Shown: piece after piece, positions 18,144-25,411 of the stretch
Layout of the letters: each line of letters begins with the position of its first letter
How positions within the stretch are numbered: the stretch's first letter is position 1
Translations under genes and position numbers: made by a program
Source: a virus
DNA length: 64,000 nt
Reading direction: 5' to 3' (one strand)
Virus record (IMG/VR): IMGVR_UViG_3300005289_000016
Location: 1 to 64,000 of that record
The notes under the pieces: generated by a model
Told to the model about the DNA's origin: nothing
The model's input: the letters and a program-made list of their open reading frames with translations, nothing else
Database searches by the model: none

Positions 18144-19394
18144 ATGAAGAACTCGGTTCTTACCGCTGCCCTGAAAGTGTCTCAGGAAAGCGCCGAAGAC
18201 GGCGAAGCGTTGCTGGATCAGCTGCGCAGTGAAAGCACCCCGGTCAACGCCGACAACTACGTCGAAGACCGTCTGGAAATCGAACAGGACATGTCGACCC
18301 TGGAAGAAACCGTCGTTCAGCTCGAAGGTGGCGATGAAACCGTCAGCCAAGAAGCCCTGGACAGCGCTGCTCAACTGGTTTCGGCTGTCATGGGTCGCTA
18401 CGGCATTACCGTCAACACCGCGTCGCTGGAATCGGCTGACAACAGCGGCCGTGCCAAAGAACTGGCTACCCAGATCCGTGGCATCAATGCTTCCCTGGAA
18501 GGTCACCTGACCGTCGCAATGGAAAGCTACTCCATTACCGACCTGTGGGACAAGATCGGCCTGCTGAACCGTGAAGTCCCAGACCTGAAGGACAACGTCG
18601 CTGTCCTGAAGAACTACGCGTCCCAGAATGCCAAGTTGGCCATCACTCCAGCCTTCGGTCGTTCGCTGATCTACGCCTTCCGCGTCGATGGTTCCGTGCC
18701 GGACAACATTCCGAAAGCTGCCGACGACACTGCGGGCATCATCGGTGATCTGATCAAGTTCGGTACCAAGCTGGTTGACGACAGCAAGAAAGCTGCTGAC
18801 ATCGCCATGCGTGTTGACTGGAAAGATCAGGATGCTGCTGATAAAGCCATCAGCCAAATCAACGGTATCAACCCAGGTATCAACGAAGTGTACCGTCGTT
18901 TCGACGAAACCTTCACCATGGGTAACCGTCGTCTGAACGTGAAGAAGTTCGACATCAAGAACGCACCTCAAGGCCTGGGCAACTGGTCCACTGGTGGCTC
19001 GCTGAACGTGAGCTGGCCGAAAGCTGCCCTGCTGGACTTCGTCTTCGACCCAAGCGTCGTGACGGTGGTTCAGGGCGGTCGTAAGCGTGTCGTCAAGGTA
19101 GAAGAGCTGATCGGCGCTCTGGACAAGTTCCTGGCTGCTGCAACCGCTACCCAGCAAATGCGTTCCAACTCGCCGAAGAAGTGGACCGAGCACAAGCAGC
19201 TGGCAGTGCGCATGAAGAAAGACGTGTCGGGTTCTGCTGATGCTAAAGGCGTACAACGCGCTATCATCGAGACCTCCCGTCTGGGCTGGCAGTGCCTGAA
19301 CGGCGCTGTGACTGTTCTGTACTACATCATCCGTGAGATCAACCTCGCGGCTGAGCGCGTTGCTAAAGACGCGAAGAAGAACAACCGTTCGTAA
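18144..19394 (+). CDS. Probable internal head (inner body) protein, paralogue of preceding gene
   Basis: A 416-residue protein starting MKNSVLTAALKVSQESAEDG. The start at 18144 has AAGGAAAG 4 nt upstream. The N-terminal 120 residues are acidic with TASLESAD and VAMESYS, S/A-x-E tripeptides expected to be cut by the phage protease. The mature part has GIIGDLIKFGTKLVDDSKKA, then a basic C-terminus (RVAKDAKKNNRS) suited to contact packaged DNA. It is the last gene of the virion block and is followed by a perfect hairpin. Inner body protein is an inference from organisation and resemblance to the preceding gene. Confidence 0.6.
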   Translation: MKNSVLTAALKVSQESAEDGEALLDQLRSESTPVNADNYVEDRLEIEQDMSTLEETVVQLEGGDETVSQEALDSAAQLVSAVMGRYGITVNTASLESADNSGRAKELATQIRGINASLEGHLTVAMESYSITDLWDKIGLLNREVPDLKDNVAVLKNYASQNAKLAITPAFGRSLIYAFRVDGSVPDNIPKAADDTAGIIGDLIKFGTKLVDDSKKAADIAMRVDWKDQDAADKAISQINGINPGINEVYRRFDETFTMGNRRLNVKKFDIKNAPQGLGNWSTGGSLNVSWPKAALLDFVFDPSVVTVVQGGRKRVVKVEELIGALDKFLAAATATQQMRSNSPKKWTEHKQLAVRMKKDVSGSADAKGVQRAIIETSRLGWQCLNGAVTVLYYIIREINLAAERVAKDAKKNNRS

Positions 19395-19401
19395 CGGCTG
19401 A

Positions 19402-19435
19402 GCATAGAGAGGAGCCCTAGGGCTCCTCTCTATGC
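19402..19435 (+). terminator. Perfect 16-bp palindromic hairpin ending the virion block
   Basis: GCATAGAGAGGAGCCC and its exact complement flank TA. There is no T-run. The outer CATA...TATG ends recur in other intergenic hairpins of the window. Confidence 0.75.
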
Positions 19436-19449
19436 CGTATGTAAATGCG

Positions 19450-19477
19450 ATTCGAATATTTTTCAACCACACATGAT
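19450..19477 (+). promoter_or_regulatory. Candidate early phage promoter
   Basis: ATTCGAAT at 19450, ACATGAT starting at 19471. The start-to-start distance of 21 nt is shared by seven sites in the window. It is 62 nt upstream of the first early gene at 19533 and directly downstream of a terminator. Confidence 0.6.
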
Positions 19478-19532
19478 TCAGGTGAGATCCAAGCAATAAC
19501 CTTACCTTACCCAGTCCTTAGGAGGACACACC

Positions 19533-19814
19533 ATGCAACATGACATCGTTGAGTTGCTGGACTTCATCAAATACGCCAAAGAGAACTTTGGTAGTGATGA
19601 AAGCGCCAAGCATTACTTCGTCCGTACGGAACGGGTAGATGCGTTCGGCAAACCTTATCGTGAAGATAAGGTGAAGTTCGAGTGTGTCTTGATTCTCGGC
19701 TGGGTCACTGGGACCAAGATCGAGATCAAGGTCGTCGGCCTTAATGACGACGTCCAGTTCCAGCGAGAGTTCATCGCCGGGGTAATTGACGCTCACAAGA
19801 AAGAGAGTGCATAA
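19533..19814 (+). CDS. Early protein of unknown function, 93 aa
   Basis: Starts MQHDIVELLDFIKYAKENFG with a strong AGGAGG site upstream. It has mixed character: an N-terminal helix, then strands around VKFECVLILGWVTGTKIEIKV, then a C-terminal helix. It is the first gene after the candidate early promoter at 19450 and the head of a run of very small genes, so it is likely expressed early in infection. No family is recognised. Confidence 0.7.
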   Translation: MQHDIVELLDFIKYAKENFGSDESAKHYFVRTERVDAFGKPYREDKVKFECVLILGWVTGTKIEIKVVGLNDDVQFQREFIAGVIDAHKKESA

Positions 19815-19851
19815 CGCTCTCTTTCACCTAACCTTACTCTTGGAGAGTACG

Positions 19852-19995
19852 ATGGAAACCAAAGACTACCTGGGCTGCATGGCACTTGGCATCGCCCTGT
19901 TCGCTGCTATCGAGATCGTCTCGAGCATCACCAAACGCAATGAAGCGGTTGCCAACCGCAACAACGCAATCGCTGACCGTATCCGGAGAAAGTAA
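19852..19995 (+). CDS. Small single-pass membrane protein, 47 aa
   Basis: Starts METKDYLGCMALGIALFAAIEI. The ATG at 19852 follows TTGGAGAG. One hydrophobic helix (residues about 6-24) is followed by a basic, asparagine-rich tail ending ADRIRRK. It sits 2 nt before the next small membrane gene. Its position in an early operon suggests an inner-membrane effector acting on the host. The function is unknown. Confidence 0.65.
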   Translation: METKDYLGCMALGIALFAAIEIVSSITKRNEAVANRNNAIADRIRRK

Positions 19996-19997
19996 TC

Positions 19998-20150
19998 ATG
20001 AAAGACATTTTCCTTGTAGCACTGGGCATCGCTGTAGGCTTCTGGGCACGCGGTTGCTCGAACAAGCGTAAACAGCTGGAAGAAGACAACGCCATCCTGA
20101 TGGCTAAACTGCGTGAAGAAGAAAATCGTAAGAAAGGAGATAACCAATGA
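19998..20150 (+). CDS. Small membrane protein with coiled tail, 50 aa
   Basis: Starts MKDIFLVALGIAVGFWARGC. The hydrophobic N-terminus with a cysteine at residue 20 could be a membrane anchor. A lipoprotein signal is not convincing. The tail (KRKQLEEDNAILMAKLREEE) is a short coiled coil. The stop overlaps the next start (ATGA). Its arrangement resembles small spanin- or toxin-like membrane proteins, but no function can be assigned. Confidence 0.6.
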   Translation: MKDIFLVALGIAVGFWARGCSNKRKQLEEDNAILMAKLREEENRKKGDNQ

Positions 20151-20281
20151 CCGGCTTTAACCCATGGATCGACGTCGCAGTAGTTCTCGGTGCCATGGCG
20201 GCATTGGGCTTCATCTGCTTCATCGGTCACAAGTACGACAAGCACCAGCAGTCCAAACTGCGCGGTGCTACCCGCTGCTAA
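20147..20281 (+). CDS. Small single-pass membrane protein, 44 aa
   Basis: Starts MTGFNPWIDVAVVLGAMAAL and has one hydrophobic helix (about residues 8-26) followed by a short basic tail ending RGATRC. The start overlaps the previous stop as ATGA, and AAAGGAG lies upstream. It is third in a run of consecutive membrane microproteins. Not recognised. Confidence 0.6.
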   Translation: MTGFNPWIDVAVVLGAMAALGFICFIGHKYDKHQQSKLRGATRC

Positions 20282-20347
20282 TTGAAACACCCGCGTAACC
20301 GTAAAACCCAAACCCTCATTTGCAACACCTGATACTGGAGATACACC

Positions 20348-20662
20348 ATGTCCTTCCTCGACACTCTGAAAGAAATCGCTGGCACCGTTGTTGAAGCTGT
20401 TAAAGAGAATCCAATCGCCGCAGTCGCCATCGGCGGTGGTGCTCTGGTGGTTGGCGGTGGCGGCATCTACGCCAAGCGTCGCTACGCTGCCCACAAGGCT
20501 GCCAAGGCAGCCGCTCCTGCCGTAGCTGCCCCAGTGGCAGCAGTTGAAGGGATCGCGCCTGTAGCGGCTGCTGAAGAGGCCCCTGCCGCTCCAGCTGAAG
20601 ACACCCTGCTGCGCCAGGAGTTCCAACACCCTGACCGTCCTTCGTTGACGGCCAAGGGTTAA
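20348..20662 (+). CDS. Membrane protein with glycine-rich helix and Ala/Pro-rich tail, 104 aa
   Basis: Starts MSFLDTLKEIAGTVVEAVKE. After an amphipathic helix comes a glycine-rich hydrophobic segment (AVAIGGGALVVGGGGIYA), a basic stop-transfer stretch and a long alanine/proline-rich low-complexity tail. The glycine pattern is compatible with a membrane segment. It is the last gene of the small early operon and is followed by a terminator. Function unknown. Confidence 0.65.
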   Translation: MSFLDTLKEIAGTVVEAVKENPIAAVAIGGGALVVGGGGIYAKRRYAAHKAAKAAAPAVAAPVAAVEGIAPVAAAEEAPAAPAEDTLLRQEFQHPDRPSLTAKG

Positions 20663-20668
20663 GCATCA

Positions 20669-20697
20669 AAAGAAAAGGCCCTAGTGGCTTTTTCTTT
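20669..20697 (+). terminator. Rho-independent terminator
   Basis: AAAGAAAAGGCC pairs with GGCTTTTTCTTT (12 bp, one G-T pair) around a 5-nt loop, with the T-rich arm downstream. It starts 7 nt after the stop at 20662. Confidence 0.75.
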
Positions 20698-20712
20698 GTT
20701 TGGTTTGATTCC

Positions 20713-20740
20713 ATTCAAGGGATCTTCGATAATACATTAT
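20713..20740 (+). promoter_or_regulatory. Candidate early phage promoter
   Basis: ATTCAAGG at 20713 and ACATTAT starting at 20734 give the same 21-nt start-to-start spacing as the other sites. It lies just after a terminator and 108 nt before the gene at 20842. Confidence 0.6.
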
Positions 20741-20841
20741 CAAGGTGTACAATGAACCACTTGCGTAAATAAAAACGTAGGCGGCGCTTACTGTGCGACA
20801 ACACGTCGAATCAATTTCTCAACACCATCAGGAGTTACACC

Positions 20842-21321
20842 ATGAGCGATGCTCTCAACAAAGTTAGCCAGTCCATCAAAGATCTGGGCGCAGCGTACGA
20901 AGCAGCAATCTCCTTTGACGACGACGGCGCTGCTGTAGTCCCTGAGACCTTCGTCAAAGACAACCTGGCGGCGGCTTCGGGCAACGAAGAACTGACCATG
21001 GAAACCGTGAAACTGGTTCAACAAACCGAAGCAGTCTTCGCCGGCGGTCTGGCGCTGGGTCTGGGTAATGCCGGCCTGAAGCGCATGGAAGCCAACAAAG
21101 ACGTCGAGCGCGTCACTTCCTCCCTGGACTTCGGCAACAACACCATCCGCGCCTCCGTCGATCGCAAGATCATGGTTCGCGCTCCTGGCTCGTCCGAAGA
21201 AAAGCCGAAGTACGGCAACGTCTCTGTCAAACTGGATTCCGGTGCTGCTGCCAAGCGTGGCGACCTGAAGCGTATCGTGACCCACGTGTCCGACAGCTTC
21301 GCCGCCGCGTTCAACAAGTAA
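20842..21321 (+). CDS. Early protein of unknown function, 159 aa
   Basis: Starts MSDALNKVSQSIKDLGAAYE and has AGGAG 8 nt before the ATG. The N-terminal half is helical and acidic. The C-terminal half contains DFGNNTIRASVDRKIMVRAP and KYGNVSVKLDSGAA, which look like beta strands. It forms its own unit between a candidate early promoter and a terminator, so it is probably strongly expressed early. Not recognised. Confidence 0.7.
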   Translation: MSDALNKVSQSIKDLGAAYEAAISFDDDGAAVVPETFVKDNLAAASGNEELTMETVKLVQQTEAVFAGGLALGLGNAGLKRMEANKDVERVTSSLDFGNNTIRASVDRKIMVRAPGSSEEKPKYGNVSVKLDSGAAAKRGDLKRIVTHVSDSFAAAFNK

Positions 21322-21337
21322 CACTGCGCCCCGGCCT

Positions 21338-21367
21338 ACACCCAGTCGTCTAGCGGCGACTGGGTGT
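21338..21367 (+). terminator. Hairpin terminator
   Basis: ACACCCAGTCG and CGACTGGGTGT pair perfectly over 11 bp with an 8-nt loop. A T-rich stretch (TTTTTTCTCT) follows about 13 nt later. Confidence 0.6.
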
Positions 21368-21411
21368 TTATGTTGATGATTTTTTCTCTGCACAAATACC
21401 AAGGAGTGACC

Positions 21412-21942
21412 ATGAGCAAGCTGCAACAATTGAAAGATGAACTGGATGCTATCGGCACTGGCCTGCGCAACGATGGTGTTTACTTCCGCTTGATCATGAC
21501 CGACGACATCGACAACATGGCGGACATCCGTGAGCGTGCCAAAGCCGGACTGAACTGGCTTGGTAAAGTCGACAAGGAGAACGGGTTCTTTTATGGCCAG
21601 TGCATCCGTCAGAGTCTGCAAGACCGCATCGACAATCTGGTGCGAGACTTCAAGCCACAACTGCTCGAAGTGATCAACGGCGGTGAACCCAACTGGGCTG
21701 AGTTCGGCATCGACGTTATTGACGACAAGGCACAGAAAGCCTACCTGATTCTGTTTAACCAATGCTGCGCCGGTTTCTACCTGAGCGTACGCATTCATAC
21801 GCCGCGCCACGAGCGCCGCCAGCGCACGTCTCTGCAAGACGTGACCCATCGGGTGCTGATGGCTCCAAAGCCCGCTCCAAGCCATGAGAAGGCCTCTGGA
21901 CGCCGCAAGAAGTTCACCACCATCCGCCATCACGTCAACTGA
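21412..21942 (+). CDS. Protein of unknown function, 176 aa
   Basis: Starts MSKLQQLKDELDAIGTGLRN. AAGGAG is 5 nt upstream of the ATG at 21412. An N-terminal helix is followed by a mixed domain with VIDDKAQKAYLILFNQC. The last 40 residues are strongly basic (HERRQRTSL, GRRKKFTTIRHH), suggesting nucleic-acid or membrane contact. The next gene starts 8 nt after its stop. No known domain seen. Confidence 0.65.
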   Translation: MSKLQQLKDELDAIGTGLRNDGVYFRLIMTDDIDNMADIRERAKAGLNWLGKVDKENGFFYGQCIRQSLQDRIDNLVRDFKPQLLEVINGGEPNWAEFGIDVIDDKAQKAYLILFNQCCAGFYLSVRIHTPRHERRQRTSLQDVTHRVLMAPKPAPSHEKASGRRKKFTTIRHHVN

Positions 21943-21949
21943 GGTGTCT

Positions 21950-22447
21950 ATGGATTACCTGGCCCCAATGGCCGGTGCGTTGGTCGGGATTCTCCGCACC
22001 ATGTCCGACCGCATCGAGATCGCGATCAACAAAAAGGAAACCTGGACCTACCAGTTCGGGAACTTCCCTGCGTACCAAGGTAACAACACTATCCGTGACA
22101 CAGTGGACTTCGACAACGACTTTATCAAGTTGTCGTTTCATCCATCGGCTACGGAAGGGTTCAACCTCACCATCATCGTGGGTTTCGATGCAGCGGAAGG
22201 TGAAGAGGTCGGTGGCCTGATCCTGAACATCAACACGGTCTCAGGCGATTGCCTGTTGACTCACCCGTGCGAATGCCCTCATCCGCCCTTCAGTGACCTC
22301 ATGGACGTCGGCAGCGTGATCAATGCCATCGCGGTGTTTGACCTGTGCATGAAGCTGGAGCAGGAACATGCTGCTGAGTTGACCAAGGCTCAAGAAGCCC
22401 TCGATGAGCGCAACCGGCGGAAGTCGCAGTTCCGTGTGGTGCAGTGA
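21950..22447 (+). CDS. Protein of unknown function, 165 aa
   Basis: Starts MDYLAPMAGALVGILRTMSD, with GAGGTG upstream of the ATG at 21950. The central part is beta-rich (DFIKLSFHP, FNLTIIVGFDA, LILNINTVSGDCLL) and includes a CECPHPP turn. The C-terminus is a charged helix. The stop overlaps the start of the next gene by one base, implying coupled translation. Function unknown. Confidence 0.65.
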   Translation: MDYLAPMAGALVGILRTMSDRIEIAINKKETWTYQFGNFPAYQGNNTIRDTVDFDNDFIKLSFHPSATEGFNLTIIVGFDAAEGEEVGGLILNINTVSGDCLLTHPCECPHPPFSDLMDVGSVINAIAVFDLCMKLEQEHAAELTKAQEALDERNRRKSQFRVVQ

Positions 22448-22815
22448 TGGATGTCATTGATGCCTACATTGACCCTAACCCTAGTTTAGAGTCAGGGTTC
22501 AACCACGTTCTGCTAGAAGCCGCTATAAGGGCCATAGAGGACGATAGCGACGTACCGGTATACTCGGTTGACCAGAACGTCGATATACGCGCCATGGCAC
22601 ACGTGAAGAGCATTGAGGCCCTGCGTGACCTGATCCGCGATCCTGGATTCGAACTTGACCTCAATAAGTTCCCAGGAAAGCCGATCGAATACACCACACC
22701 GTATCAGCGTGACGTCAAACGTGGTTGGCAAACCAATCACTTCAAGATCTCTTCCAGTAAGGGATGGCTGATCCTTGATTACAGTGTTGAGCCCCAGATG
22801 GACCTGCGTAAATAG
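22447..22815 (+). CDS. Protein of unknown function, 122 aa
   Basis: Starts MDVIDAYIDPNPSLESGFNH at an ATG sharing its A with the previous stop codon. There is an N-terminal helix, a middle acidic region and a C-terminal strand pair (NHFKISSSKGWLILDYSVEP). The general plan, helix first then an amphipathic strand near the end, recalls the small-gene array at 47466-51838, but I see no convincing identity. A terminator follows immediately. Confidence 0.6.
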   Translation: MDVIDAYIDPNPSLESGFNHVLLEAAIRAIEDDSDVPVYSVDQNVDIRAMAHVKSIEALRDLIRDPGFELDLNKFPGKPIEYTTPYQRDVKRGWQTNHFKISSSKGWLILDYSVEPQMDLRK

Positions 22816-22817
22816 AT

Positions 22818-22834
22818 GGAGGGCCTAGCCCTCC
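22818..22834 (+). terminator. Hairpin terminator
   Basis: GGAGGGC and GCCCTCC pair around CTA, followed by CTTTATGCCC. It starts 2 nt after the preceding stop codon. Confidence 0.6.
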
Positions 22835-22849
22835 CTTTATGCCCAGTCG

Positions 22850-22877
22850 ATTGAAACTTTCTGTAGCGATACATGAT
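22850..22877 (+). promoter_or_regulatory. Candidate early phage promoter
   Basis: ATTGAAAC at 22850 and ACATGAT starting at 22871, 21 nt apart as in the other copies. It is 43 nt upstream of the start at 22914. Confidence 0.6.
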
Positions 22878-22913
22878 ACTGCTGAGTAACCCATCCCACC
22901 AAGGAGTGACACA

Positions 22914-24473
22914 ATGCAACCTAAAGCTGAAGTGAAGATTACCCACGGTAAGGAAAGCATGACCAAGTCTGGCAAGATCTTCTCGATCTTCCAGTTGCTG
23001 CAAACCGTTGAAGGCTGGATCAACGTCGAAGGCACGCTGGTCCAGTTCCAACCTCTCGAACTGTTCCGTGTGCGTCGTGGGCAACGTGGTGCCATGAGCG
23101 TCGAACTGGAGCTGGGCGAAGATCGTTTCGTACCGCTGGGCATCGGCGAGGACAAGCAGTCCCTCGTGGTAGTCGAACCCATCACCGGCAGTACGCTGCT
23201 GATGAACTGGTCGCGCACCAGCCTCGAAGAACAAGCCAAGGGTCTGGGCAGTGCAGCAGATGGCGAAGATCGTCTGCTCAATACCCTGCTCGGCGATGGT
23301 CCGGTAGAATCGAAGTGGGGTAATGGCAAACTCAATGCCGTGCTGCATTTCCAGAACCCTACCGATCTTCAAACCCTGAGCGAGTTCCGCAAGGAAGAAA
23401 ACTTCGCCACTCGAGTCTTCGCCTGCATCGCGCACAACGTCGAATCCCTGCGTGAGCCTAACTCGTTCGCACTGGAGTTTGATGTGCTGTTGGATCAGAC
23501 CAACGCATACCCTCACGTTATCGTGATCGGTGATCCGTGCACGGTCTTCCGCCTCGACCTGGATGTCAACGACATGTTTGCTGTGTCGCGCTTCCCGGCC
23601 GGTAGCGAAGAAATGCCAGACGGCTCGAAGATCCGCGTTCGCATGTCCGAAGTCACTCGCCTGACCCACGACAAGCAAGTGGAACCAACCCGCATCGAAA
23701 CCAAGATAGCCTCGGCTGATTACATCCCTCACTCCAAACAGGAAGGGGCTGAAATCGAAGAGCTGCTCGGCGAAAGCGGACTGTCGAACATCATCGGCAA
23801 TATCCTGGCCAACGATGTATCCCCACTGGCCCGTAAATGGCTCAATGGCTACATCGTACGCGTGATCACTGCGCCTGCCCACTACGCCGACAAGGTACTG
23901 GTGGAACGGCTCAATGCCCGTGAAGAAGCTGAAGGACGTGGTGACATCTACCATGTTGGCAGCCGTGGCGAGATCTCGCTGGATCGTCACCGTGTGCGCT
24001 TCGAAGAGTTCCAGGGGCCGATGTTCAGCCTCGAGAACATTACCTTCTCCGAAGCCGCTGGTGAAGGCCGTGTGTTCGGTGGTCGTCAAGGCTATGACAC
24101 TCGTGGCATTGTTCGCCGCCACGTGGGCGCTGGGCTGTCTCGTGAGGAAGAGCGTTCGGATACTCCGAAACGTGCTGACCTTGAAGTTGGGCTGCATCGT
24201 GAAGAGCGTCCATCGAAGATCCCCACTCGCGAGTGGATTCCTCAAATGAACCAGTGCGTCTTCATCGAAGATGATCCGAAGCAGGAGATGTACTACATCG
24301 CCGACTACGATCAAGCTGAGCACAAGTTCCTGCTGATCCCGGCTGATAGCCTGCGTCGTGAACGCATGGCCCGTCAGATGCCGTCGGGTTCGAAGGATCA
24401 TTCCCTCCACAACCTCAATGGCCAGATCCCCGTAGAGCCGGGTCGTCTGCGTCCATTCGTGTTGTTCCACTAA
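22914..24473 (+). CDS. Large early protein of unknown function, 519 aa
   Basis: Starts MQPKAEVKITHGKESMTKSG with AAGGAG 6 nt upstream. It is beta-rich in the first 270 residues (SVELELGEDRFVPLG, VFRLDLDVNDMFAVSRFP). A central helical segment includes LLGESGLSNIIGNILANDVS. An arginine/glutamate-rich linker near residues 400-440 (RREE...HREERPS) is followed by a final beta domain. It is the only gene of a unit bounded by a candidate early promoter and a strong bidirectional hairpin, and it is the largest protein of the early clusters outside replication and transcription. No motif is recognised. Confidence 0.72.
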   Translation: MQPKAEVKITHGKESMTKSGKIFSIFQLLQTVEGWINVEGTLVQFQPLELFRVRRGQRGAMSVELELGEDRFVPLGIGEDKQSLVVVEPITGSTLLMNWSRTSLEEQAKGLGSAADGEDRLLNTLLGDGPVESKWGNGKLNAVLHFQNPTDLQTLSEFRKEENFATRVFACIAHNVESLREPNSFALEFDVLLDQTNAYPHVIVIGDPCTVFRLDLDVNDMFAVSRFPAGSEEMPDGSKIRVRMSEVTRLTHDKQVEPTRIETKIASADYIPHSKQEGAEIEELLGESGLSNIIGNILANDVSPLARKWLNGYIVRVITAPAHYADKVLVERLNAREEAEGRGDIYHVGSRGEISLDRHRVRFEEFQGPMFSLENITFSEAAGEGRVFGGRQGYDTRGIVRRHVGAGLSREEERSDTPKRADLEVGLHREERPSKIPTREWIPQMNQCVFIEDDPKQEMYYIADYDQAEHKFLLIPADSLRRERMARQMPSGSKDHSLHNLNGQIPVEPGRLRPFVLFH

Positions 24474-24483
24474 GCCGACACGG

Positions 24484-24517
24484 CATACAGGGCGGGCCAT
24501 TTGGCCCGCCCTGTATG
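24484..24517. terminator. Bidirectional hairpin between convergent genes
   Basis: CATACAGGGCGGGCCA and its perfect complement flank TT, followed on the plus strand by TTCTTTCTTTTTTC. It separates the early gene ending at 24473 from the tail tube gene ending at 24545 on the other strand. Confidence 0.8.
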
Positions 24518-24544
24518 TTCTTTCTTTTTTCTTTGCACCAAGCC

Positions 24545-25411
24545 TTACAGCTTGATGTAAGTGCGGTTGAAGTCCGCTACCTGCTCGGTGAAACCAACGT
24601 TGTGTTTGGCAACATCGGCTTCCACGCCCGTCGCGAACGACGGCTTCAGGTTTGGAGAGGTACCGGTCTTCGGCATCGCGTCCAGCAGTTGCTGAGCGAA
24701 ACGGTCGACTGCGACACCTACCTGCTGCATGCCGGTCCAAGGGATCGACAGCACCAGCTCTTCACCATCAGCCGTCTTGTCACGGCGGCCAGTGAAATCA
24801 CCGGCAGTGGTTGGGTACATGTTGGTCATCAGCCATGCCGAGTTGACCTTGGTGAAGGACGGGTCCGGCTCGAAAGCAATGATGCTCATCGAGTAGATGT
24901 CCGGCAGCAAGTCGGTAGGCTTGTTGACACGGGTGGAGATCCCAGGCACCTTCGAGTCAGGGTCCATGATCAGCTCGGTGATCCAGCTCTCGAAGAAGCG
25001 CTGAACTGGACGGCCGTACTTCTCACGGATGGTCATCGATGGGTCGGAACGCTGACGCGTCACGTTGCTTGGGGTCTGTTGCATTTCGCCAGCACCCGAC
25101 ACCGGAGCTTCGACGCTGTTCACAGTCAGGGTACGGTTGAAGCCGTCCCAGGTCTGTGCGTGCATCTCAACAATGCCTTTGAGGGCCTTGTAGTAGCTGT
25201 CCGGGTTGTCCAGGTATTGGAAACCACGTGGCGCTTGCAGAACCTTGATGATCAGGTTGCGGCGCACGTAGTCGGTGTTGGCGTGGAAGTAACGGAGGTC
25301 AGACTGGTAGGCGTTCTGCCCACCAATCGCCAGGTTGACCATCGGCGAGTTGTTGAACTCGCCGTAGCCCAAGCCGTTACCGAGCAGGGTGTCGCGATGA
25401 CGGACGGTCAT
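24545..25411 (-). CDS. Tail tube protein (phiKZ gp30-like)
   Basis: A 288-residue protein starting MTVRHRDTLLGNGLGYGEFN, whose start overlaps the stop of the sheath gene by one base. It contains DLLPDIYSMSIIAFEPDPSF and the region ELVLSIPWTGMQQVGVAVDR, giving a beta-rich core with an N-terminal flexible arm. The sheath-then-tube order is the rule in contractile phages, and length and position match phiKZ gp30. It would polymerise into the rigid inner tube through which DNA and the virion RNA polymerase pass. Confidence 0.78.
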   Translation of the reverse strand: MTVRHRDTLLGNGLGYGEFNNSPMVNLAIGGQNAYQSDLRYFHANTDYVRRNLIIKVLQAPRGFQYLDNPDSYYKALKGIVEMHAQTWDGFNRTLTVNSVEAPVSGAGEMQQTPSNVTRQRSDPSMTIREKYGRPVQRFFESWITELIMDPDSKVPGISTRVNKPTDLLPDIYSMSIIAFEPDPSFTKVNSAWLMTNMYPTTAGDFTGRRDKTADGEELVLSIPWTGMQQVGVAVDRFAQQLLDAMPKTGTSPNLKPSFATGVEADVAKHNVGFTEQVADFNRTYIKL

